Shown: positions 1 to 9,606 of the stretch, in pieces
Numbering within the stretch: position 1 is the first letter of the stretch
Layout: each line of letters starts with the position of its first letter
Origin: Clostridia bacterium
GTDB taxonomy: Bacteria > Bacillota > Clostridia > Christensenellales > CAG-314
NCBI GenBank assembly: GCA_028703495.1
Contig: JAQVMT010000003.1
Location: 108,517-172,516, forward strand
Direction: 5' to 3'
Length of the DNA stretch: 64,000 nucleotides
Notes under the pieces: generated by a model
The model's database searches: none
What the model saw: only the letters and a program-made list of their open reading frames with translations
Told to the model about the DNA's origin: nothing
Position numbers and translations under genes: made by a program

Positions 1-1
1 A

Positions 2-1978
2 CTTTCCACGGGCTACTTCGGAAGAAGCAAGAAGGAGCGCGGCGATGAATTGGGAATTTACAACAGCAGAATTTCCAAAAACCGTGTTATTCCCGACAAG
101 GTCGAGTACGGCAGATCTAAAATAGGAATTGTGCAGAACTACCGCGACCTATCTGCGCGTGAAAAGCAAGAGAAATACAATAATCGTAATATCTTCACCG
201 CATCCTCGGGCAGTTACACTACCGAGTATCAAAGCAGTGAGCTTAATCCGCCGACATACGAAAGCAATGTTTTTGCCGACGTTAATGCTGCTCAAGGCCA
301 TGACGAAGGTGTTGACGAATTGCGCTTTGGCGATGAGGAAAAAGAATCGACCGAGCGTACCGCCAAAAGTGTTGCTTCGGAGGTTTCGAACGCCAAATCA
401 AAGGAGTACGAGGCTGTCGGCTTTGCCGCAAAGCAGCGCGCGGACGGCAATGCTCAAATGGTGATTGACGATGTTGCCAGTCCTATTTTCGTACCGCGAA
501 GGACAAGGCGCGTTCCGTATAATCCTCCCCCTATGAATTTATTGAGCAAGCCAGTTGACGAAGGAGCGGAAAACGACCTTTCCGCGGTCGGGGAAAAGCT
601 TCAGCGTGCGTTAAACGACTATGGCGTAGGCGCGAGGGTGGTGAACGCAATTGACGGACCGACGGTTGCTCTTTATGAAATCGAGTTGGACAGAGGCGTT
701 TATTACAGCAAGGTCAATCAATTGAAGACGGACATCGCAAGATATGTGTGCGCCAGTCAGCCGATTGTGCTTGTCCCCAACATACCGGGCAAAAACCTCA
801 TCGGTATAGAGGTTCCGTTGAGCAAATTCAAAAACGTTTACCTAAGAACGGTTTTGGAGAGCCGCAACTTCCGCGCGGAGGGCGGACTGCGGTTTGGCTT
901 GGGAGTGGGCGTCGGCGGAACGGTTGTCGTCCCTAACCTTGTGAAGATGCCCCACCTACTTGTCGCGGGAACCACGGGAAAGGGCAAGAGCGTTTGCCTA
1001 AACTCGATAATAACCAGCTTTTTGTACAGATACGGTCCCGAGGAGTTGAGATTGATCTTGGTTGATGCCAAGAAGGTAGAGCTTAACTTTTACAACGGAA
1101 TTCCGCATATGCTGATGCCCGAAATCGTGACCAGTGCTGAAAAGGCGGTTAAGACCTTGGCATGGTTGGTCGAGGAAATGCAACGGCGTTACAACATTTT
1201 CGTGCGTGCCAATGTTGCCAGCATTGACGAATATAACAAGCTTGTTGACAAGGAAAAGTACTATCCGATGTACAGGATCGTGTTAATCGTCGATGAGCTG
1301 AACGACTTGATGAGCGCGTATAAGCAGGAGATCGAAAAGCAGATTGTACGGCTTTGCCAAATGGCAAGAGGTGCAGGCATACATTTAATACTTACCACGC
1401 AAAGACCGAGCGTTGACGTAATCACGGGAGTAATCAAGGGCAATTTGCCCTCAAGAATTGCTTTGGGTGTTGCCTCCGATGCCGACTCTCGTACAATTAT
1501 CAATACGAGCGGCGCGGAGAAGCTTTGCAGAAGCGGTGATTTAATTCTGCTGGTTGACGGCGTAAAGACAAGATTGCAATGCGCGTACGTCGACAAGGAG
1601 GAGGTCAAGTCGGTTATCGGCTATATCATCGCGCATAACGTTGCAGATGTCGATGCAAGTATCGAGAAACAGATATCTACTACGGATATAAACGAGGAAA
1701 ACGGTAAAAATACCAAGAAAGAGAGCGAGTCAGAGGAAAAAGTCGACGATCTGTTTTACGATGCCATAAAATACGCCGTCGATAAAGGCGAGGTCAGTGC
1801 GTCAAAGCTCCTCGGTGCCTTCAGTATAGGCTTTTCCCGCGCAACCAAGCTTATGCAGCTTTTGGAACGGGAGAAAATTACGGGTGGCAAAATCGCGCCC
1901 TCAAGAGGTAACAGTGTTGTCTTAACCAAGGACGAGTACAACGAAAGGTACGCCCAATACGCAGGCAGACTAGATTAG
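2..1978 (+). CDS. ftsK: DNA translocase FtsK/SpoIIIE, 5' end outside window
   Basis: Hexameric ATP-driven DNA pump that moves chromosomal DNA through the division or sporulation septum. The frame is open from base 2 with no stop, so the gene begins upstream and the N-terminal membrane segments are missing. The first in-frame start-like codon here (TTG at 50) has no ribosome binding site and is probably internal. Visible parts are a charged linker (to about nt 500), the FtsK core with Walker A GTTGKGKS near nt 968-991, a Walker B-like segment IVDELNDLM near nt 1285-1310, the RecA-fold motif TTQRPSVDVITG near nt 1395, and a C-terminal winged-helix gamma domain (about nt 1750-1900) that normally reads DNA orientation signals. 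Its position before rimO-pgsA-cinA-recA is the usual clostridial order. FtsK versus SpoIIIE cannot be decided because no sporulation genes are in view. Confidence 0.95.
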   Translation, partial: LSTGYFGRSKKERGDELGIYNSRISKNRVIPDKVEYGRSKIGIVQNYRDLSAREKQEKYNNRNIFTASSGSYTTEYQSSELNPPTYESNVFADVNAAQGHDEGVDELRFGDEEKESTERTAKSVASEVSNAKSKEYEAVGFAAKQRADGNAQMVIDDVASPIFVPRRTRRVPYNPPPMNLLSKPVDEGAENDLSAVGEKLQRALNDYGVGARVVNAIDGPTVALYEIELDRGVYYSKVNQLKTDIARYVCASQPIVLVPNIPGKNLIGIEVPLSKFKNVYLRTVLESRNFRAEGGLRFGLGVGVGGTVVVPNLVKMPHLLVAGTTGKGKSVCLNSIITSFLYRYGPEELRLILVDAKKVELNFYNGIPHMLMPEIVTSAEKAVKTLAWLVEEMQRRYNIFVRANVASIDEYNKLVDKEKYYPMYRIVLIVDELNDLMSAYKQEIEKQIVRLCQMARGAGIHLILTTQRPSVDVITGVIKGNLPSRIALGVASDADSRTIINTSGAEKLCRSGDLILLVDGVKTRLQCAYVDKEEVKSVIGYIIAHNVADVDASIEKQISTTDINEENGKNTKKESESEEKVDDLFYDAIKYAVDKGEVSASKLLGAFSIGFSRATKLMQLLEREKITGGKIAPSRGNSVVLTKDEYNERYAQYAGRLD

Positions 1979-2069
1979 CGGCGAAGCCGTCCATTATGCT
2001 GTGCCGAAAATAAATCGGCATTCAACCTGCCCCTTATAAGTAGTTATTGTCACGGAGATATTGTAATAT

Positions 2070-3371
2070 ATGAGAATAAAAGTAGGAGTCGTATCCTTAG
2101 GGTGCGACAAAAACAGGGTGGACAGCGAGGTAATGCTTGGAAATTTGGCGAACGAATACGAGATTGTCAATTTGCCGCAAGCTGCCGATGTCATTATTGT
2201 AAATACCTGTGCGTTTATCGAAAGAGCAAGGAAAGAGTCGGTCGACGTTATTTTCGAGATGAATGCCTACAAAAAAGAAGGCAGAAAGCTGATAATTACG
2301 GGCTGTTTGCCTTCACTATACAAACAAGGGCTTGCAGATGAGCTTGTCGAGGCGGATGCTGTTTTGGGCATAGGCGAATACGACGACATTTGCTCTATTG
2401 TGCAAAGAGTTGTCGAAGGTGAACGAATTGTGCGTTTTGATTCTCAAAAATTGTGCGTCGGACAAAGGTTGATTACCACACCGCCCCACTATTGCTATTT
2501 GAAGATTGCCGACGGCTGTAACAACTGTTGCGCCTATTGTACGATACCTGCCATTCGCGGAAAATACAGGTCGATCGATATCGACACATTGGTAGCCGAG
2601 GCGAGGGGGCTTGTTTCCGAGAACGGGACGGAGTTGATTCTTGTTGCCCAGGATGTAACCAAATACGGTGTTGACCTATACGGCAAAAAGCGGCTTGTCG
2701 AGCTAATCCATCGCTTGAGCGCGCTTGAGGGAGTGCAAATCAGGCTTCTTTATTGCTATCCGGAGTTGATCGACGATGCACTGATTGCCGAAATGAAGAG
2801 CAACCCAAAGCTTTTGAAATACTTGGATATTCCCATGCAGCATGCCTCCGACAGAGTGCTTAAGGCAATGAACAGGCGGTCGAGCAATACCGAGCTAAAG
2901 GCGTTAATCGCACGGTTGCGGCACGAAATTCCCGAAATTGCATTGAGAAGCACGTTTATTGTGGGCTTTCCGGGCGAAACCGAGGAGGAGTTTAAGGAGC
3001 TTTTGGACTTTGTGGACTATGCGGAACTGACGAATGTCGGCTTTTTCGCATACAGCCGCGAGGAGAATACGCCCGCAGGCCGAATGGAAGGTCAAATCGC
3101 CGATGACGTTAAGCAGGCTCGCTTGGAAAGAGCATATCTTACACAAAAAAACGTTGTGAGAAGATGCAACCACAACATGGTCGGCAAGATCGTCGAGGTC
3201 GTTGTCGAGGACAAAGATAAGGGCGTTTATTCGGGTAGGTGCTATGCGCAGGCTCCCGAAATCGATGGCAAAACCTATTTCACTTCGGCTAAGAAGCTTT
3301 CCGAGGGCGAACGCGTCAACGTGTTGATAGAAAGCTTTTTCGGCTATGATTTAAGGGGAAAAACCGTATAA
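2070..3371 (+). CDS. rimO: Ribosomal protein S12 methylthiotransferase RimO
   Basis: Radical-SAM enzyme that adds a methylthio group to an aspartate of ribosomal protein S12. The 433-residue protein has the family layout. The N-terminal MTTase domain has cysteines at residues 12, 47 and 79 for one [4Fe-4S] cluster. The radical-SAM motif CX3CX2C lies at about residues 150-157 (GCNNCCAYC). A C-terminal TRAM domain covers the last 65 residues. The GCDKNRVDSE signature at residues 11-20 is typical of RimO rather than MiaB. A GGAG sits about 14 bases before the ATG. The gene lies 91 bases after ftsK, so cotranscription is plausible. Confidence 0.95.
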   Translation: MRIKVGVVSLGCDKNRVDSEVMLGNLANEYEIVNLPQAADVIIVNTCAFIERARKESVDVIFEMNAYKKEGRKLIITGCLPSLYKQGLADELVEADAVLGIGEYDDICSIVQRVVEGERIVRFDSQKLCVGQRLITTPPHYCYLKIADGCNNCCAYCTIPAIRGKYRSIDIDTLVAEARGLVSENGTELILVAQDVTKYGVDLYGKKRLVELIHRLSALEGVQIRLLYCYPELIDDALIAEMKSNPKLLKYLDIPMQHASDRVLKAMNRRSSNTELKALIARLRHEIPEIALRSTFIVGFPGETEEEFKELLDFVDYAELTNVGFFAYSREENTPAGRMEGQIADDVKQARLERAYLTQKNVVRRCNHNMVGKIVEVVVEDKDKGVYSGRCYAQAPEIDGKTYFTSAKKLSEGERVNVLIESFFGYDLRGKTV

Positions 3372-3427
3372 TTATGCTGCTTTGCCGAAGTTGTGGCGAT
3401 TGAGCATAAAAAAAGACTGTCGAGAGA

Positions 3428-3530
3428 TAAGTTAATACTAAGTTGCTTAAATCTGCTGTTCAATCAAACATCTCAACTACGCAATATGCAATTGTTGAGT
3501 TAATACTAAGTTGCATAAGTTTATGTAAAT
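3428..3530. repeat. Spacer duplication upstream of pgsA
   Basis: The 20-base segment GTTAATACTAAGTTGC(T/A)TAA occurs twice, starting at 3431 and 3499 (period 68). It lies in the spacer between rimO and pgsA and has no coding capacity or clear promoter. It is one of many short tandem duplications in this window. Confidence 0.7.
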
Positions 3531-3584
3531 TAGATGTGGTTAGATCTAAGCATTCGATTAAGAAGCTCGGATAGTGAGGTTAAA

Positions 3585-4166
3585 ATGAATTTACCTAATA
3601 AATTGAGTTTGATGCGGATAATTCTCGTGCCGATAATGGCGGTGGTTTATCTGCTTCCCGAGTGGGGGCTTTTTGCGCAGAGGCCTTGGATTTGCGCGGT
3701 GGCGGCAGTTGCGTTATTCATAATTGCCGCGTTCACGGACTTTTTGGACGGACATATTGCCAGAAAATACAATTTGGTGACCGATCTAGGCAAGCTTTTG
3801 GATCCGATTGCGGACAAACTGTTGGTTATGTGCGCACTGCTGTTGGTTATCGAGCAGGGCATTTTACCGATTGGCATAGGCAGTCTGTGCGGCTTTGTGA
3901 TTATCGGTAGGGAGTTTGTCATCAGCATTGTAAGACAGGTCGGGGCAAGTAAAAACGTAATAATCGCTGCTAACATGTATGGCAAGGTCAAAGCAGTTGC
4001 ACAATACATCGCACTCCCGTTACTTATGCTTATGGTCATCGACTTCGGCGAAACGCTCAACCTTATTGTGAAAATTGCAGCATTCGTTACATTCGGCGCA
4101 TCGGTGGTGCTGTCGATCATATCCTTGGTGGTATACCTTGTGCAAAACAGAAAGGTTTTCAAGTAA
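3585..4166 (+). CDS. pgsA: CDP-diacylglycerol-glycerol-3-phosphate 3-phosphatidyltransferase
   Basis: Integral membrane enzyme making phosphatidylglycerol phosphate, the committed step to phosphatidylglycerol. The start was placed at ATG 3585 because a GAGG lies 5 bases upstream and the protein then opens MNLPNKLSLMR as the family does; an ATG at 3534 is in frame but lacks a ribosome binding site. The 193-residue product carries the full CDP-alcohol phosphotransferase signature DGX2ARX8GX3DX3D (from DGHIAR to DPIAD, about residues 51-73), with several hydrophobic segments. It sits between rimO and cinA as in many Bacillota. Confidence 0.95.
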   Translation: MNLPNKLSLMRIILVPIMAVVYLLPEWGLFAQRPWICAVAAVALFIIAAFTDFLDGHIARKYNLVTDLGKLLDPIADKLLVMCALLLVIEQGILPIGIGSLCGFVIIGREFVISIVRQVGASKNVIIAANMYGKVKAVAQYIALPLLMLMVIDFGETLNLIVKIAAFVTFGASVVLSIISLVVYLVQNRKVFK

Positions 4167-4261
4167 CCAAGCTTTTGCGTCACAAAAGTCGTAGTAGCAG
4201 TAAATGGCACGAACTCTCTTGTTCATTGCATGAAGCAGGGGGGTTGGTGCAAAAGGATAAA

Positions 4262-4738
4262 ATGGATAAGACATGGAAGGAAATCGTCGCATTATTGGCG
4301 GCAAAAAACAACACGATTGCAATCGCCGAATCGCTTACGGGTGGTGCGGTGAGTGCGAAGCTTGTTATGGTCGCCGGTGCGAGCGAGGTTTATAAGTTCG
4401 GCTTGGTGACCTATTCAAACGCCGCCAAGCAGAAGTTTCTCGGTGTAAAGGAAAGCACCTTGCGAGACTTCGGAGCGGTAAGCGCGGAAACGGCGACAGA
4501 GATGGCGCAAGGACTGTTGCGGTTGGGTGCGGATTTCGCGTTGTCGACGACGGGTATCGCGGGACCATCTACCGATGAGGAGTTTCACGTTCCGTTGGGC
4601 AGAGTTTTTATCGGAACAGCCGCAAAAGACGGCGAAGCATTCGCCCGTATGTTCGATTTTGTCGGCGACAGAGAGCAGGTAATTGCACAAGCCGCAGCAC
4701 AGTCGTTAAAAGAGCTAGCCTTGCTTTTGGGTCATTAA
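4262..4738 (+). CDS. pncC: CinA C-terminal domain protein (nicotinamide-nucleotide amidohydrolase type)
   Basis: The CinA C-terminal (PncC) family deamidates nicotinamide mononucleotide in pyridine nucleotide salvage. The 158-residue protein shows the family landmarks AESLTGG near residue 19, VTYSNAAK near residue 48 and TGIAGP near residue 95. It lacks the N-terminal molybdopterin-binding half of full-length CinA. The start ATG 4262 has AAGGA 4-8 bases upstream; a GTG at 4247 behind a G-rich stretch is a possible alternative. The gene precedes recA as in the competence-related cinA-recA pair of Gram-positive bacteria, but here a 426-base repeat-filled spacer separates them. Confidence 0.9.
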   Translation: MDKTWKEIVALLAAKNNTIAIAESLTGGAVSAKLVMVAGASEVYKFGLVTYSNAAKQKFLGVKESTLRDFGAVSAETATEMAQGLLRLGADFALSTTGIAGPSTDEEFHVPLGRVFIGTAAKDGEAFARMFDFVGDREQVIAQAAAQSLKELALLLGH

Positions 4739-4810
4739 TGACATTTCATACTAGGACGTTGCTACCTATGTTGTTAAAGACTATAAATCTAGTTGAAGAA
4801 ATGAAATTAT

Positions 4811-5052
4811 TACTTAAAGTCACGAACTAGCGACTTGGTGGCACGAGCTTCAGAATTGGTGGCACGAACTGACGACTTGGTGGCACGAGCTTCAGACTTC
4901 ACGTCACGAACTGACGACTTGGTGGCACGAGCTTCAGACTTCACGTCACGAACTGACGACTTGGTGGCACGAGCTTGCGAGTATGTGAACGATGGTCTAA
5001 TACAAATAATGACCTTTCGGCGCGAACGCTTGACTTGACTGCACGAAGTTGC
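4811..5052. repeat. 21-bp tandem array A (upstream of recA)
   Basis: Eight consecutive 21-base units run from 4811 to 4978, for example GACTTGGTGGCACGAGCTTCA alternating with GACTTCACGTCACGAACTGAC in a 42-base higher-order pattern. Two decayed units follow at 5011-5052. A 7-residue repeat is readable on the + strand, but there is no ribosome binding site, so I do not call a gene. The unit resembles those at 6338-6568 and 28549-28765. Confidence 0.9.
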
Positions 5053-5164
5053 TAGCTAAGCTTCTGATGTGCGATTTGCTATGTAAAACACACTTGATTA
5101 TTTGGTCAATGTAAATAAAAGCAATATTGAATCCCGATTGTAAAATGAAGGAGTAGGAGAGAAT

Positions 5165-6160
5165 ATGACAGACGATAAGAAAAAGGCTTTGGATCAAGCG
5201 ATTTTGCAGATTGAAAAGCAATTCGGAAAGGGTTCCATTATGAAGCTGGGGGAGCAGAATATCAAATACGTCGATGTTATTCCGACGGGATGCTTGACCT
5301 TGGATATGGCGTTGGGAATCGGTGGCATGCCGCGCGGAAGGATTATCGAAATCTATGGTCCGGAGTCTAGCGGAAAGACTACGGTCAGCTTGCACGTTAT
5401 TGCGGAATTGCAAAAGAAGGGCGGAACGGCTGCTTTTATCGATGCGGAGCACGCTTTGGATCCAATATACGCCCGGAAGCTGGGGGTAAAGGTTGAGGAT
5501 TTGTACGTTTCGCAACCCGACAACGGCGAACAGGCGTTGGATATTGCCGAATATTTGGTGAGAAGCAATGCGGTCGACCTAATTGTCGTGGACTCGGTTG
5601 CCGCACTTACGCCAAAAGCCGAAATCGAAGGCGATATGGGCGACACTCACGTCGGACTACAGGCGCGGCTTATGTCGCAGGCTCTTAGAAAGCTTGCGGC
5701 AATTATCAACAAGAGTAACACTTGTGTGATATTCATTAACCAATTGCGTGAAAAGGTCGGAGTTATGTTTGGTTCTCCCGAAACGACTCCGGGAGGAAAA
5801 GCACTGAAGTTTTATGCAAGCGTAAGACTTGACGTAAGAAAAATCGATCAGATTAAGGACGGGCAAGAGATTACGGGCAATCGCACCAAGGTTAAGGTTG
5901 TCAAAAACAAGCTGGCACCGCCTTTTAAGGTTGCCGAATTCGACATAATGTATGGTGTGGGTATTTCCCAATCGGGTTGTATTCTGGATCTTGCCGTCGA
6001 AAGAAACATAATCGAAAAAAACGGCGCTTGGTTTAGCTATAAGGGAGAAAAAATCGGTCAGGGCAAGGAGAATGCCAAGGCGTACATCGAGAAAAACGAC
6101 GAGTTCCGCCAAGAGGTGGAAACTCTCATTCGTGAGTGGAAGTCCGAAGAGGCTCAATAA
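5165..6160 (+). CDS. recA: Recombinase RecA
   Basis: Strand-exchange ATPase of homologous recombination and co-protease in the SOS response. The 331 residues cover the full core: Walker [10 protein letters not shown] at 65-73, the Walker B region ([10 protein letters not shown], about 139-148), loop 1/2 motifs including [13 protein letters not shown], and the C-terminal domain. The C-terminus is shorter than the 353 residues of E. coli RecA, as in many Gram-positives. GGAGTAGGAG precedes the ATG. A strong terminator follows at 6241. I see no convincing LexA/DinR box in the upstream spacer, which is occupied by 21-bp repeats on its 5' side. Confidence 0.98.
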   Translation: MTDDKKKALDQAILQIEKQFGKGSIMKLGEQNIKYVDVIPTGCLTLDMALGIGGMPRGRIIEIYGPESSGKTTVSLHVIAELQKKGGTAAFIDAEHALDPIYARKLGVKVEDLYVSQPDNGEQALDIAEYLVRSNAVDLIVVDSVAALTPKAEIEGDMGDTHVGLQARLMSQALRKLAAIINKSNTCVIFINQLREKVGVMFGSPETTPGGKALKFYASVRLDVRKIDQIKDGQEITGNRTKVKVVKNKLAPPFKVAEFDIMYGVGISQSGCILDLAVERNIIEKNGAWFSYKGEKIGQGKENAKAYIEKNDEFRQEVETLIREWKSEEAQ

Positions 6161-6240
6161 ACAATCGTAATTTTTCGTCATTGTGAAATCTGCAAATACT
6201 TATGAGCAATTACCTTTGGCTTTTTGCCTACAAATATCAC

Positions 6241-6272
6241 AAAAGCAACGCGGTTATCTCGCGTTGCTTTTT
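6241..6272 (+). terminator. Rho-independent terminator of recA
   Basis: A perfect 12-bp stem, AAAAGCAACGCG (6241-6252) with CGCGTTGCTTTT (6260-6271), a 7-base loop and a short T tract. It ends the ftsK-recA block. Confidence 0.92.
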
Positions 6273-6337
6273 GTTGTAATGCGCAGATTATGCGCATATT
6301 CGCTATTACGACTATTACCCTCGTCCAAAGAACTCAA

Positions 6338-6568
6338 GACGTAGTATAACTAACTAAGCACTTCGTATAACAAACTAAGCACTTCGTGCAACGGACTCAA
6401 GACTTTGTGTAACGAACTTGTACCTTCGCGCAATGAACCCAAGACTTCGTGCAACGGACTCAAGACTTTGTGTAACGAACTTGTACCTTCGCGCAATGAA
6501 CCCAAGACTTCGCGCAATGAACCCAAGACTTCGCGCAATGAACCCAAGACTTCGTGCAACGGACTCAA
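6338..6568. repeat. 21-bp tandem array B (downstream of recA)
   Basis: Eleven uninterrupted 21-base units, such as GACTTCGTGCAACGGACTCAA, GACTTTGTGTAACGAACTTGT and ACCTTCGCGCAATGAACCCAA. Their order is itself repeated, which shows duplication of multi-unit blocks. It lies between the recA terminator and the convergent Bax-inhibitor-like gene, in the same orientation as array A. All reading frames stay open because 21 is a multiple of 3; no ribosome binding site supports translation. Confidence 0.93.
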
Positions 6569-6669
6569 GTAATAGAGCAACGATGCGCTTCTTGCGCAAA
6601 TGTAAAGCTAACGGAGCGTGGCACTTTACTCGCTACATAAAAGCGACCTGCCACGGACTTTGGAGAAAG

Positions 6670-7431
6670 CTAATTCCGACGTGAAAACAGTAGCGCAAAC
6701 AGGCGCAAAAACTGCAGATAAAGCCAAATGAGCGATATCAAAAGACCTAGTGCGCTCACCCACTCGAAACGCTTTGGAAGTCCGTTGTTTACGGTGTTTG
6801 CAATGTTGTCAAAGTCGATTAGGAGCATAAAGCACGCAAGCAGAATCATTAGAGCGCACGCACCCAGCTGTAGCCAAAAGCTGTTGAAATAGAACGCGAA
6901 CATAGTGCCGCCGACGCCGAAAAGCGAAAGCAATAACATCAAAAGCTGCGTTATGACAACGCTTATGAGAGCAACGAAAACGAAACGGCGAAACTTCGAA
7001 GTTACGCGGACGGCTTTACTTAAATAAAGAAAAGCCATAACGCCGAAGGTCACAGCCGTTCCCAACAGCGCACACAGCACAATTCCGCTATATGCAACCT
7101 CAAACAAAGTGGAGGTTAAGCCCAACAAAAAGCCTTCTGCAACGGCGTAGACGATGCCGAAAACGCCTGCGACCGGCGGAATGAAGCTAGCCAACATCAC
7201 CGAGAGGATTGCGGCTATCGCGCATACGGCGTAAGCGATTCCATAGGCGGTCGCGCTCGACTCACCGGTTGCCGCGCTGTAAAACCAAACATAGCTCAAC
7301 AACGCCGAAGCAATCACAATAACAACCAAAATTATGGACTTGATGGCAATTCCCTTGAAGGAAGCGGCTTTTTCGTCGCCATCCAAGCTATAACTGCTCA
7401 TTCTCCGAACCATAGGGTTACTTCTGAACAT
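6670..7431 (-). CDS. Bax inhibitor-1/YccA-like membrane protein
   Basis: Multi-pass membrane protein of 253 residues resembling the bacterial BI-1/YccA (TMBIM) family, whose characterised members act as pH-sensitive Ca2+ leak channels or modulators of the membrane protease FtsH. The N-terminus NPMVRR resembles the family opening NPVLRR. About seven hydrophobic segments follow from residue 28. Aspartates in the LIDFDNI segment near residue 208 match the conserved acidic site of the last helices. A GGAGG lies 8 bases before the ATG at 7431. The gene converges on recA across array B. The family is recognised from pattern; the physiological role here is unknown. Confidence 0.8.
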   Translation of the reverse strand: MFRSNPMVRRMSSYSLDGDEKAASFKGIAIKSIILVVIVIASALLSYVWFYSAATGESSATAYGIAYAVCAIAAILSVMLASFIPPVAGVFGIVYAVAEGFLLGLTSTLFEVAYSGIVLCALLGTAVTFGVMAFLYLSKAVRVTSKFRRFVFVALISVVITQLLMLLLSLFGVGGTMFAFYFNSFWLQLGACALMILLACFMLLIDFDNIANTVNNGLPKRFEWVSALGLLISLIWLYLQFLRLFALLFSRRN

Positions 7432-7446
7432 ATTTATTCCTCCTGT

Positions 7447-7700
7447 TTACTCATAACTATTTTTTGCGCTCATGCCGATGCGCAGAGTCTGCAAAGTAGT
7501 CCTTACGTGAAAATCCGTAAGACAGCTTTGCTGTTGGCATTTATATAATGATTTACGTAATGCCGTGGGACGAACGTGGTTAGCCCCTGTCGGCAAAGAC
7601 AGCTTTGCTGTTGGCTCCATCATAGATAATATAGATAGGCGCAGCGCATAAAACAGCTTCGCAGTTGATGCAAGGCGCAACGCAAAGAGAATTATGTCAG
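7447..7700. repeat. Spacer with short CAGC-TTTG-CTG palindromic motifs
   Basis: Between the divergently oriented membrane protein gene and glyRS, the motif ACAGCTTTGCTGTTGGC appears near 7530 and 7600, with a variant AACAGCTTCGCAGTTG near 7653. The same half-palindrome, read on the other strand as CAGCAAAGCTG, recurs at 50615-50880 and near 52150 and 52218. No gene is supported here. Confidence 0.6.
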
Positions 7701-7750
7701 TATATTATCCTCAACGACTGTTAAATTCTCTTTAAAATGGCGGCATTTCG

Positions 7751-7779
7751 TTGACAAATCGGGCAGATACATATAAAAT
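7751..7779 (+). promoter_or_regulatory. Sigma-A-type promoter of glyRS
   Basis: TTGACA (7751-7756), a 17-base spacer and TAAAAT (7774-7779), about 80 bases before the glyRS start. I saw no T-box consensus between it and the gene. Confidence 0.8.
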
Positions 7780-7858
7780 ACTGCTATGACAGAAACAAAT
7801 CCAATCGCTTAAATACTGAAATTAGGTAATTATTATTCTTCGGAGGAGTGAACATAAA

Positions 7859-9235
7859 ATGGCAACTATGGATCAGATTGTAAATCTTTGCAAGGGCAGA
7901 GGTTTTATTTTCGCGGGAAGCGAGATTTACGGCGGACTCGCCAACACCTGGGACTACGGACCTTTAGGCGTTGAGTTAATCAACAACATCAAACGCGCTT
8001 GGTGGAAGAAGTTTGTGCAGGAATTGCCTTACAATGTGGGAGTGGATTGCGCGATTTTGATGAATCCGAAGACGTGGGAAGCATCCGGACATATCAAAAA
8101 AGCTACTGACCCTTTGATGGACTGTCGTGGCTGTAAAAGTCGCCAACGCGCCGATACGCTTATCGAGAAGTACGTTGCGCAGCATAATATAGACTTTTCT
8201 CCTGCGGGAAAGTCCGACAAGGAGCTTGAGGAGTTTATTGTCGAGCATAAAATCCCCTGTCCCGTGTGTGGAAAACATGATTGGACGCCGATCAGACAGT
8301 TCAATATTATGTTCAAAACCTTTCAGGGTGTTACAGAGGAGTCGGTCAATACCATCTACCTTCGTCCCGAAACAGCACAGGGCATTTTCGTGAATTTTAA
8401 GAATATTGCGCGCACTACTCGTCGCAAGCTGCCATTCGGTGTCTGCCAAATCGGAAAAAGCTTCCGAAATGAGATTACCCCGGGAAATTTCATTTTCCGT
8501 ACGAGAGAGTTCTCGCAAATGGAGTTGGAATTTTTCTGCGAACCCGATACAGATTTGGAATGGTTTGATTACTGGAAAAACTATTGCAAAAAGTGGCTTT
8601 TGGATCTAGGTATGAAAGAGGACAACTTGAGGTTGAGAGATCACGACCAAAAGGAGCTTTGCCACTATTCCAAGGCTACGACCGATTTCGAGTACAATTT
8701 CCCCTTCGGCTGGGGCGAGCTTTGGGGCGTTGCAGACAGAACCGATTATGATCTTAAGTGCCATATGTCGTGCTCGGGAGAGAGTTTGGAGTATGTCGAT
8801 CCGATTACCAACAAGAAATTCGTGCCATACTGCATCGAGCCTTCGTTGGGCGCCGACAGAGTAATGCTGGCGTTACTTTGCGATGCCTACCACGAGGAGG
8901 CTCTCGAGGGCGACAGCCGTGTTGTGCTGAAGCTTCACCCTGCGTTGGCTCCCGTAAAGGTTGCCGTTTTGCCCCTTTCCAAGAAGCTTTCAGAGAAAGC
9001 CTTGGAGGTCTACGCAAGCCTAAGCAAGAGGTTTAACGTCGAATACGACGAAGCCGGCTCAATCGGAAAACGCTACCGCCGCCAAGACGAAATAGGAACG
9101 CCGCTTTGCGTAACCGTGGACTTTGATACGCAGACAGAGAACACCGTAACGGTGAGGAATCGTGATACAATGGAGCAAGTCCGCTTGAATGTCAACGAAC
9201 TGGTACCCTTCATTGAACAAACTCTGGAGTTTTAA
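7859..9235 (+). CDS. glyS: Glycyl-tRNA synthetase, single-chain alpha2 type
   Basis: Class IIa synthetase that charges tRNA-Gly. The 458-residue protein is the dimeric, eukaryote-like type rather than the alpha2beta2 GlyQS type. Landmarks are the N-terminal [14 protein letters not shown] and WDYGPLG segments (about residues 14-40), a zinc-ribbon-like insertion with cysteine pairs (CRGCKSR near residue 89 and CPVCGKH near residue 133), the class II motif 2 region ([17 protein letters not shown], about 202-218), motif 3 ([14 protein letters not shown], about 327-340) and a C-terminal anticodon-binding domain. GGAGGAG lies 10 bases before the ATG. The gene has its own promoter and terminator. 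The symbol follows common usage for this form. Confidence 0.96.
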   Translation: MATMDQIVNLCKGRGFIFAGSEIYGGLANTWDYGPLGVELINNIKRAWWKKFVQELPYNVGVDCAILMNPKTWEASGHIKKATDPLMDCRGCKSRQRADTLIEKYVAQHNIDFSPAGKSDKELEEFIVEHKIPCPVCGKHDWTPIRQFNIMFKTFQGVTEESVNTIYLRPETAQGIFVNFKNIARTTRRKLPFGVCQIGKSFRNEITPGNFIFRTREFSQMELEFFCEPDTDLEWFDYWKNYCKKWLLDLGMKEDNLRLRDHDQKELCHYSKATTDFEYNFPFGWGELWGVADRTDYDLKCHMSCSGESLEYVDPITNKKFVPYCIEPSLGADRVMLALLCDAYHEEALEGDSRVVLKLHPALAPVKVAVLPLSKKLSEKALEVYASLSKRFNVEYDEAGSIGKRYRRQDEIGTPLCVTVDFDTQTENTVTVRNRDTMEQVRLNVNELVPFIEQTLEF

Positions 9236-9277
9236 GCAAATTCGCCGTGTTTGAACATTTGAGATGTTAAAATTATC

Positions 9278-9305
9278 GGGGCGACCATTTTGATCGCCCC
9301 TTTTT
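9278..9305 (+). terminator. Terminator of glyRS
   Basis: GGGGCGA (9278-9284) pairs with TCGCCCC (9294-9300) across a 9-base loop, followed by a run of T. Confidence 0.85.
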
Positions 9306-9571
9306 AATGCGCAGAATTCGAACAAACGCAAGGTCTTTCAAAGCGTTTCCGTTTTCCCTTATAACGGTAATACTAAGCCAATTATTTTTATCCAAAGGAG
9401 TAGAGTTTTTTTCGTTTACACAAAAGCAAAGGCGTAGTGCATTCTGTTTTCGCTTGCACAAAAGCAAATAAGCCCATATTTTCGGGCGTACGAGGTATCG
9501 CTACGCGCCGGGACACTGTGAGGCTCTTGCATAATAATTGTTGAAAATTCGATTATTAATCACTTCAACCC

Positions 9572-9600
9572 TTGACAAACGCCCTGGAATATGGTATTCT
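9572..9600 (+). promoter_or_regulatory. Promoter with a long leader before rny
   Basis: TTGACA (9572-9577), 17 bases, TATTCT (9595-9600). The predicted start near 9607 lies about 330 bases before the rny start codon, so it drives either a long leader or a separate small RNA. Confidence 0.75.
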
Positions 9601-9606
9601 AATCGG

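Noticed and set aside
4835..5038. Open frame through 21-bp array A encoding a 7-residue repeat peptide
   Set aside because: No ribosome binding site before the TTG start; frames stay open simply because the repeat length is a multiple of three.
5053..5164. LexA/DinR operator upstream of recA
   Set aside because: No sequence close to the GAAC-N4-GTTC consensus was seen.
4811..6568. CRISPR array around recA
   Set aside because: Units are contiguous 21-mers without unique spacers, and no cas genes are present.
6350..6599. Leucine-rich heptad peptide readable on the minus strand of array B
   Set aside because: Same cause as above; several frames are equally open and none has a start signal.
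7700..7858. T-box riboswitch before glycyl-tRNA synthetase
   Set aside because: The leader after the promoter is only about 70 bases and lacks the T-box consensus.
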